34,911 nucleotides of DNA from Stentor coeruleus (Eukaryota > Ciliophora > Heterotrichea > Heterotrichida > Stentoridae): assembly GCA_001970955.1 (NCBI GenBank), contig MPUH01000787.1, positions 1 to 34,911 on the forward strand, written 5' to 3'. How positions within the stretch are numbered: the stretch's first letter is position 1; the number at the start of each line of letters is the position of its first letter. Of this stretch, positions 28,972 through 34,911 are shown in pieces. The notes below the pieces were generated by a model. The model saw only the letters and a program-made list of their open reading frames with translations. It was not told the origin of the DNA and did no database searches. Made by a program: the position numbers and the translations under genes.

Positions 28972-30156
28972 CTAAGTTAATTGAAATACTCCCACAATGC
29001 CATCTTGAGATATACTAAGATTACTCTTATTAATATCAATATCTGAATTTACAGTCTTTCCTATATGATATTCATAAAGATCGCATTCATAAACCATTTT
29101 TTCAGTTTCTAAATAATTATTCAATGACACTTCTAGTTTTCTTTTAGATTTTTTATATAAAATTGCTTCAACAAAATAACGATTCTTGATTAGTTCTATT
29201 ACAACATCATTCCAATTAAGTTTTTTTCCATCTAAATTCCAATGGTTTTCGTCTTTTATTCTAACATTTTTAACTTTAATGCACCCATCTCGATTTCTAA
29301 GTATCAACAATTTGATAATATACTTATTGTTGCATATTTGAATATTATGTGATACAGAAATGATAGATATAAAAGCACTTTGATGATTAATATTCTCTGC
29401 TACCCATGATAAGGTAAGAAAAAAATATTTTGATGTTTTATCAAATGTGAATTTATGAACTCGTTCACTTTCACAAACATTGCAAATGCTTTTAACATTC
29501 TCCAAATAATTAGTAAATATTTCAAACATTTTTCCTTCAAGGTTTTTACAATTAGTTTTTACATTAGTATCATTTAGTTTGAAATTTGGTCTTGATGCTG
29601 CCATTAAAAACAATTTTTGATCAATTTTACTTAGAATTAATTCAGATTCAAATGTTTGAGAAATAAACCTAGTTTTTACTGAGATATTTTTTTGGCATTT
29701 AACACAAGTGATTTCTTCATGTAGATTTATTATCATATCTGAGTTGTAGTTTGAAGGAATATTTTCTAAGCATAAGATTTCGTTTATGGTAGACTCATAA
29801 TTTTCTTGTAAATTAGGGATAGTGATAAGTGCAAATAAGTATTGAAGAATGTAGACAATGTCTATATTTTTAAGTTCGTCTAGTATATAAGAATCAAGTA
29901 AATTATTCTCTTCAACTACATCGGGAGCAATACAAATAAAATCTAGTTTTTTTATATTTGCTTCAAGTTCATTAAAAAAATCATAGTGGGTTGGATTCAT
30001 TTGATTTGACCATCCTTTTTCACTGGATATTTTTTTGATGTGGTTTAAGATCACAAACCCGCTACTTTGGCTCTTTTTTAAAAGTTTCCTACAACTACTA
30101 ACAATGATTTTCAAGTAGTTTAAAGCAAGATTCATATTGGATGAAGAATCTTCCAT
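28972..30156 (-). CDS. Degenerate ubiquitin-specific-protease-like protein
   Basis: 394 residues. The layout recalls the USP-related (DUF627/DUF629-type) proteins of plants: a helical start, a segment like the USP thumb (VYILQYLFALITIPNLQENY, about 101-120), a four-Cys zinc ribbon (CVKC 151-154 and CNVC 225-228), a strand FFLTLSWVAEN, and an end resembling the USP fingers/palm strands (LNWNDVVIELIKNRYFVEAILY). The catalytic Cys box (G-N-T-C-F/Y) and the catalytic His motif are not seen, so it is probably an inactive scaffold or ubiquitin binder. The family is inferred from motif order only. A missed upstream exon carrying the Cys box cannot be ruled out. Confidence 0.55.
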   Translation of the reverse strand: MEDSSSNMNLALNYLKIIVSSCRKLLKKSQSSGFVILNHIKKISSEKGWSNQMNPTHYDFFNELEANIKKLDFICIAPDVVEENNLLDSYILDELKNIDIVYILQYLFALITIPNLQENYESTINEILCLENIPSNYNSDMIINLHEEITCVKCQKNISVKTRFISQTFESELILSKIDQKLFLMAASRPNFKLNDTNVKTNCKNLEGKMFEIFTNYLENVKSICNVCESERVHKFTFDKTSKYFFLTLSWVAENINHQSAFISIISVSHNIQICNNKYIIKLLILRNRDGCIKVKNVRIKDENHWNLDGKKLNWNDVVIELIKNRYFVEAILYKKSKRKLEVSLNNYLETEKMVYECDLYEYHIGKTVNSDIDINKSNLSISQDGIVGVFQLT

Positions 30157-30770
30157 TTATTATAGTCCTCTTATACCCATTTTAACTTAAAAAAAAAACT
30201 TGAAGATTTTATTATTACATAACTTGAAAGTATAGTTTTTCATATGAATAACATAAAATGATACAAAATCATATGAATTTAGTTTTATAGTTATAATTTT
30301 ATTTGAATTTTTCTATTGAATATTAAACAATAAAATATTTATTAACACTAGAATCATATAAAATTAGCAAATATTTCTTAGTTTTCCAATGATTACATGC
30401 TAATGAATATAAAGGAAAAAAATATTCCAAATTAAACTAAAAATTGTAATAAAAAAGTATTATGAAAATAGTAGAAATCTTATAATCAAATACAACTAAA
30501 ATTGTGTAGCATACAAAGATAAAAATATAATAAAATGCTTTCAAAATAAATAATCTCATGAATCATTTGAAATCAGTATAAAACCACTATTTTATATATA
30601 TATATTTTTTATGCTTAGGATTTTATTTATCAAATTATAACCCAAATGCCAAACTATGAAACTTAATCAAGTATCCTATAAAAAATACACATCTAAACTA
30701 ACAAATTCACCCAATACTAAAAAAAAACATAAGATCAGTTAGAATCAACAAATAATAACATATACAAAAA
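30157..30770. promoter_or_regulatory. Divergent intergenic region
   Basis: 614 very AT-rich bases between head-to-head genes, with an AT-alternating run near 30594. It must carry both promoters; no motif recognised. Confidence 0.45.
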
Positions 30771-31226
30771 ATGTCGTCTCCTCAGCGAAAACTGAATCCA
30801 ATCGAAGAGCATGCTTGCCTTAACGAAGCAATTCGTAAAGAAATGCAATTTTCTCGAATCAATGAAACTTTTACCTTAAACCCAAACAGCTGTAATTCTA
30901 ACTTAGTGATCTTACTAACAGACAAACCTAATAAAACTGCTTTAATAAACCTAAATGAGAACTATGAAGAAGGTCTTACCTCAGATATGAAAGATAAATT
31001 ATATAAAGTTACTGCAATTCCTAAGATGAAAAACAATTTCCCAGCAACAAGCAATCAAGAAGTTGGCTGGGACTCAGATTTAGTATTAAATATTTAGCCT
31101 CAATATAAACCGACATGGAATTATGCTAAACCTTCATGTGCTGAGACTAAATATGCTAGTAATTATTATACAATGACAGGAAGAAGCCCATATTCAAATA
31201 AAATCAGTGAGAATATTAAAAAATAG
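30771..31226 (+). CDS. CFAP144/FAM183-like ciliary protein (two exons)
   Basis: Spliced from 30771-31082 and 31098-31226, removing the 15-base intron 31083-31097; this gives 146 residues (unspliced, it stops after 108). The landmark is NNFPATSNQEVGWDSDL followed by NYAKPSCAETKYASNYY, which matches the FAM183/CFAP144 pattern of a QE(I/V)GWDS motif and a basic ITKY-type end. The N-terminus (EEHACLNEAIRKEM, then LTDKPNK) fits the family's opening helix and linker. Vertebrate CFAP144 is a small microtubule inner protein of motile-cilium doublets, so this should be axonemal. Similarity was recalled, not computed. The ending MTGRSPYSNKISENIKK is Lys/Ser-rich. Confidence 0.7.
31083..31097 (+). other. 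15-base intron in the CFAP144-like gene
   Basis: GTATTAAATATTTAG, phase 0; removes an in-frame TAG and restores 42 C-terminal residues. A at position 10. Confidence 0.92.
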
Positions 31227-31314
31227 ATAAAAAATCCAAAGTCGTTTTTAAGCTTAGGTTTTTTTTTTTAAGAAAATAGATAGAAATCATCATATTCAAA
31301 TATTGTATTCTATG

Positions 31315-32970
31315 CTAAATTAAATCAGAAAATGGGTCTTTTGAAGATGAAGGCTGAGGTTTCTTCTGTTCTGGAGCTTCGAATGGGTTACTTGCCCTTG
31401 AAGCAGGACCTTGTGAAGGCTTAGCTGCAAAAAGGTTGTCGAGGTTATTCCCACCAGGAACCATAAAGTTTCCACCTTGTTGAGAAGGTTTTGCTGCGAA
31501 AGGATTTCTCTTATTATCAGGAACAACATTACCAACAGACTGACTCATTGGGTCTAGATTACTTTTTACTGGAGCTGTTCCCATTCCTGCCATCATAGGA
31601 TTCATTCCAGTCATATAAGGATTCATCATCATTCCAGTCATATATGGGTTCATCATACCTGGATTCATCATACCTGGATTCATCATACCTGGATTCATCA
31701 TACCAGGATTCATCATACCAGGATTCATCATTCCAGGATTCATCATTCCAGGATTCATCATACCAGGATTCATCATTCCAGGATTCATCATACCAGGACC
31801 CATCATTCCAGGACCCATCATAGCAGGGTTACTACCTCCAGGGTTATTAAAAGCTTCCATGATCAAATCAGCTTTATTCTTTTCTTGTGGTTGAGATGAA
31901 ATAAATTCAGTCTGTTTATGCTGAGAAGGTGCTGAAGGTATTGGATCCATAATAAGTGGGTTATTTTTTTCATCATCAACTTTTTTCTTGTGTTCTTTTT
32001 CAAACTGTTCTAATAATTTTCTCTGATCTTCAAGTTCTTGATGACTAAGTCCAAGTGCTAAACTAATATCTTCCTCTTCTGCTACATCAGATTTTATTCC
32101 AGGAGCATCATAAGCTTTATCTCTAATATAATCTCTCATAGAAGATAAAGTTTCTTTTGGCCTACTAACAATCATAGGTGCAGTAAGTCCTGAATAAGGA
32201 AGAATTTCTGACATTTTAAAAAACTGTTCCATCATCCTTGAACAAGTTTCAAACTTTTGATATAATTCTAAGACAATTTCAGCATGGTTTTTTTCTAATG
32301 AATTGAAAACATCAATAGCTCTATCAACAAGCAAACTAGTGCATTTATACAAAGCAGAAGAGTCTTTAAGAACTAAAAACACAACGTTTTGTGTAAGTCT
32401 CAAATGATAGTTTTTTAAAGCTTGATGACAAGAAGGACCCATTTTGACTAAGGATTCTAATTGGTTCACTAATTGACCTAATTCTTTAATAGCTTCAGTG
32501 CTTCTTAATCGTCCTACAATTCGTGGTTTTTCACTTTCTTCAATACTCATGATTGATTCTTTTCTAGAATAACTTCCAGCTTTCATTTTGATATAGAGAT
32601 AATAGTCTTGAATAATTTTGTTATGAGCACTACCTTTTTCTGTAGGGTCATTAAAACTTGCTAGAAGCAAATTCAATGAAGCAATTTTTTGAGGGTAGTT
32701 TGAACCTACAATTTCTATTCCTCGGTGAATAATCATTAAGCATTTGAGAATTGCCACCCATTTACCTGTATTCAGCCTTTGAACTACTAAGTTAAGAGCT
32801 TGGTCGGGGCTATGCTTGTCAGACTTTCCTTGAAGAGACCAGAGCACAGTTTGCACATGTTTTTCTTTTGGTGGGTCGAAATCTCCATCGTAAGTTGCTT
32901 TGAGCAAAGATTTTTCGAATGCTGACCCTGCTCTTATAGCGAATATTGACCTTTTTAAGTTGTCCACCAT
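31315..32970 (-). CDS. ANTH-domain clathrin adaptor (AP180/CALM-like)
   Basis: 551 residues. The ANTH domain fills about 1-290: the start (NLKRSIFAIRAGSAFEKSLL) and the inositol-lipid site K24, K35, K37, H38 (K-x10-K-x-K-H, one residue longer than in CALM) are clear, followed by helical solenoid segments such as WVAILKCLMIIHRG. Family members bind PtdIns(4,5)P2 and clathrin/AP2 at the plasma membrane. A DEEDISLALGLSHQE-type helix (about 300) resembles a ubiquitin-interacting motif. The tail has twelve 5-residue repeats (NPGMM/GPGMM/NPAMM) and then short adaptor motifs: NPF in RNPFAAKP and SNPFEAP (EH-domain ligands) and DPF near the C-terminus (KDPFSDLI, AP2 ligand). Single exon. Confidence 0.92.
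   Translation of the reverse strand: MVDNLKRSIFAIRAGSAFEKSLLKATYDGDFDPPKEKHVQTVLWSLQGKSDKHSPDQALNLVVQRLNTGKWVAILKCLMIIHRGIEIVGSNYPQKIASLNLLLASFNDPTEKGSAHNKIIQDYYLYIKMKAGSYSRKESIMSIEESEKPRIVGRLRSTEAIKELGQLVNQLESLVKMGPSCHQALKNYHLRLTQNVVFLVLKDSSALYKCTSLLVDRAIDVFNSLEKNHAEIVLELYQKFETCSRMMEQFFKMSEILPYSGLTAPMIVSRPKETLSSMRDYIRDKAYDAPGIKSDVAEEEDISLALGLSHQELEDQRKLLEQFEKEHKKKVDDEKNNPLIMDPIPSAPSQHKQTEFISSQPQEKNKADLIMEAFNNPGGSNPAMMGPGMMGPGMMNPGMMNPGMMNPGMMNPGMMNPGMMNPGMMNPGMMNPGMMNPGMMNPYMTGMMMNPYMTGMNPMMAGMGTAPVKSNLDPMSQSVGNVVPDNKRNPFAAKPSQQGGNFMVPGGNNLDNLFAAKPSQGPASRASNPFEAPEQKKPQPSSSKDPFSDLI
31651..31830 (-). repeat. 15-base tandem repeat (12 units) inside the ANTH gene
   Basis: Twelve 15-base units in frame, consensus AATCCTGGAATGATG on the coding strand, encoding nine NPGMM, two GPGMM and one NPAMM. 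Synonymous changes are frequent (CCT/CCA, GGT/GGA), so copies are not identical. The unit length is a multiple of three, so copy number can change without breaking the frame. Confidence 0.9.
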
Positions 32971-33276
32971 TTATTACTTAGTTTTTTATCAAAAACTTTA
33001 GGAGGATTGAAGAGAAAGATTTAGTTAAGAGAATTGCTTGATTATATAATAATTTGAAGATCTATGATGATTAATTCTTTAAAGGTTAAATGATTTAGTT
33101 TAATTATTTAGAAATCTTTATATCAAATTTTAAAATTCAAAAGATTATATTTATATGATAATTAGTTAGGATTCTTCAACTATAACTAAGAGGATGATAT
33201 AGATTTACAGATTAATAAGGTTATTGAAGGATATTATGTTAGATAAATGATATAAATATCTAAATCTAAATCTTAT
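32971..33276. other. Spacer between two minus-strand genes
   Basis: 306 AT-rich bases holding the promoter side of the ANTH gene and the 3' side of the membrane protein gene. Nothing recognised. Confidence 0.4.
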
Positions 33277-34911
33277 CTATTTTTGATTATCATTTACTGT
33301 AATTTCTATGGTTTGCTCAAAAGGAATCATGTTTCTTGATGTAATTTCTAAAGTATCTACCTTAACTACATCTGTATTTTGGATTCTATATCTTTTACTT
33401 GAAATTAGATTCTTTATTCTATTATAGATTTCTTTTAATCCTATGGCAATTTTGTAAAGTGAAAATAAAGTTTGAATCCCTGATTCTGTGAAAATCATGA
33501 TAACTATTGTAGTTTCGATTGCTTTAAAAACATTTTTATGATTTTCAATATCAAATAATATAGGGTATATAAGAATATTTGTGATTAAAACACAGCCTTC
33601 AGCTAAAAATGCAGATATAAGGATAAGTTTTTCTTTATAAGGTTTGAAAGCCAAAAGGAAAATAAACTGAAACAAAGAAAATGCTATATTTAATGCACCT
33701 TGAACTTTCAAATATGAATTTAAGTAAATTTGGCTTATAATTAGTGCGAGTCTCCTAATAAAAAAAATAAGATAATATTGAGTGCTCCAAAAACCTTTGT
33801 TGTTTTTAAATTCTAAGAATAGACTTCCCCATCTTGATAAATATTCCTGATTATTTTGAGAATGAAGTTTTTTATAAGATAAAGCACTTCCAATAAATAA
33901 AACAAATGGTGTTAAAATAGCTAAAATCTGTTTATAAATTACTATAACTATGATTGAAATTCCTCCATTAAGATAGTCAAGCCAGTTATAATCACTTATT
34001 TTTTTATCAACTAAAGTTCTAAAAGTGATAGTAGCAAACATTCCTAGATCTAGATAAGATTGTATCCAATATCTTAAAAAAACATTATACCTATAGTTCT
34101 TTAGCAAACCAATAAACTTTTCAGTAATTTCTCTAATTTTTATCTTTGTCATAATATAAATAAAAGGGAAAGATCCTAAGATAATCAAGAAATCTAAAAT
34201 AAGAAACTCAGCATTGTATATAAATGAACTAGTCTTAATACCATAGCGACGAGCTTCAAGATATGCATCTGAAAAATGTGGTATTTTGATATAATTAGAA
34301 AATGAACTAGGGATAAGATTTTCTATACTAAACCCACAAAAAAACAATTTCAACACTGAGGTTAATGGGTTACTGTTAAGTGGAATATATGTGATAAGCT
34401 GAATTTTACTTAATAATATCCAAGCTAATGAAGGATTGCTAAATATAGCAGAAACTATAGAAGCTGATATAGAAACTATAACCCCAGTTTGTGTATAATT
34501 AACTGCTTTTTTTGTGATTTCATAAGAAACATAGTATTCCATTTTGTTTAGTTTTGCTTTTAATTCAACTTTAGAATACTGTTCGTTTTTAGATCCTATT
34601 AACTCAATATTAATAAAACTAATGGTAATTTCAGTATCAGCATATATATCGCTAAAAAATTGTATAGGAACAAGAAACATATTATTCGATAATTTCACAA
34701 AACCATTACTAAATTTAGCATTCTCAATATAAACCTTGATATTTTCTTCTTTTAGACTAACTCCTAAGTCTTCAGTAAAAGATATAACTACAGAATTATT
34801 TGCCATTACCATCAGAGAAGAAGTAAAATATACCCTAACACATTCAAAATTCTGTTTTTCATACCCAATAAGACATTTACATTCAAATGAGCCATCTGAA
34901 TACTCTGGACA
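33277..34911 (-). CDS. Multi-pass membrane protein with EGF-like ectodomain (partial, 5' end missing)
   Basis: The frame is open to the right edge, so the start is outside the window; 544 residues are visible. The first ~25 have EGF-like Cys spacing (CPEY...CKCLIG..EKQNFEC), followed by a ~110-residue beta-rich ectodomain and then 7-9 hydrophobic segments (about 141-157, 160-193, 235-255, 286-300, 317-344, 379-398, 403-422, 430-453, 463-478). A FFIRRLALIISQIYL motif before the late segments is reminiscent of the large Cys-rich/TRP-like surface proteins abundant in ciliates. The cytoplasmic tail is short (about 66 residues). Probably a plasma-membrane or ciliary receptor or channel; function unknown. 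ATGs at 34812 and 34806 are internal. Confidence 0.75.
   Translation of the reverse strand, partial: CPEYSDGSFECKCLIGYEKQNFECVRVYFTSSLMVMANNSVVISFTEDLGVSLKEENIKVYIENAKFSNGFVKLSNNMFLVPIQFFSDIYADTEITISFINIELIGSKNEQYSKVELKAKLNKMEYYVSYEITKKAVNYTQTGVIVSISASIVSAIFSNPSLAWILLSKIQLITYIPLNSNPLTSVLKLFFCGFSIENLIPSSFSNYIKIPHFSDAYLEARRYGIKTSSFIYNAEFLILDFLIILGSFPFIYIMTKIKIREITEKFIGLLKNYRYNVFLRYWIQSYLDLGMFATITFRTLVDKKISDYNWLDYLNGGISIIVIVIYKQILAILTPFVLFIGSALSYKKLHSQNNQEYLSRWGSLFLEFKNNKGFWSTQYYLIFFIRRLALIISQIYLNSYLKVQGALNIAFSLFQFIFLLAFKPYKEKLILISAFLAEGCVLITNILIYPILFDIENHKNVFKAIETTIVIMIFTESGIQTLFSLYKIAIGLKEIYNRIKNLISSKRYRIQNTDVVKVDTLEITSRNMIPFEQTIEITVNDNQK

Noticed and set aside
34833..34840. CCCTAACA, resembling a ciliate telomere unit
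   Set aside because: A single copy within the coding frame of the membrane protein; no tandem array, so not a chromosome end.
1..34911. Possible non-standard code (UGA=Trp as in Blepharisma, or UAR=Gln)
   Set aside because: All confident genes end at TAA, TAG or TGA; no internal TGA occurs in about 6,800 codons, and every in-frame TAA/TAG inside a confident gene lies in a removable 15-base intron. Only the decayed gene at 16841-17319 departs from this.

Overview
The window looks like macronuclear DNA of a heterotrich ciliate, most likely Stentor coeruleus or a close relative. Two observations support this. First, nine reading frames or frame breaks are repaired exactly by removing 15-base introns (GTA...AG), a size known from Stentor and Blepharisma. 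Second, the genetic code behaves as standard: TAA, TAG and TGA all end genes, Trp is always TGG, and no in-frame TGA occurs in about 6,800 codons. That argues against Blepharisma (UGA=Trp) and against ciliates that read UAR as Gln. The species name is an inference; no database search was possible. The DNA is AT-rich, with very AT-rich spacers of 0.3-1.5 kb.

I annotate 22 protein genes (about 20.5 kb of coding sequence, one cut by the right edge), one initiator tRNA-Met gene and one decayed gene. Left part (1-9.1 kb): an SYP7-type Qc-SNARE, an N-acylatable Ser/Thr kinase, an LPA1/2-phosphoglycerate-kinase-like P-loop protein, an ArfGAP-fold protein lacking its arginine finger, and a three-exon coiled-coil protein. 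Middle (9.1-21 kb): initiator tRNA-Met, a CFAP97/Hemingway-type ciliary protein, a three-finger C2H2 protein, a PP2C phosphatase, a small acylatable protein, two short coiled-coil proteins, a decayed SF-assemblin-like gene, a PX-domain protein, an acidic protein and a basic protein. Right part (21-34.9 kb): a four-exon Mut-7/EXD3-like 3'-5' exonuclease with two zinc knuckles, a B-box/Kelch protein, a three-exon Sec14-like lipid-transfer protein with a CaaX end, a coiled-coil protein, a degenerate USP-like protein, a two-exon CFAP144/FAM183-like ciliary protein, an ANTH clathrin adaptor with a 15-base tandem repeat, and the C-terminal half of an EGF-like multi-pass membrane protein.

Genes lie on both strands without operon structure, as expected for a ciliate macronucleus. 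Recurrent themes are membrane traffic and lipid binding (SNARE, ArfGAP, PX, Sec14, ANTH) and cilia or cytoskeleton (CFAP97-like, CFAP144-like, SF-assemblin-like). I see no mobile element, CRISPR array or rRNA. Three single N characters (10056, 18628, 20299) mark assembly joins; the one at 20299 sits between two nearly identical 117-118-base copies and is probably an unmerged contig overlap.
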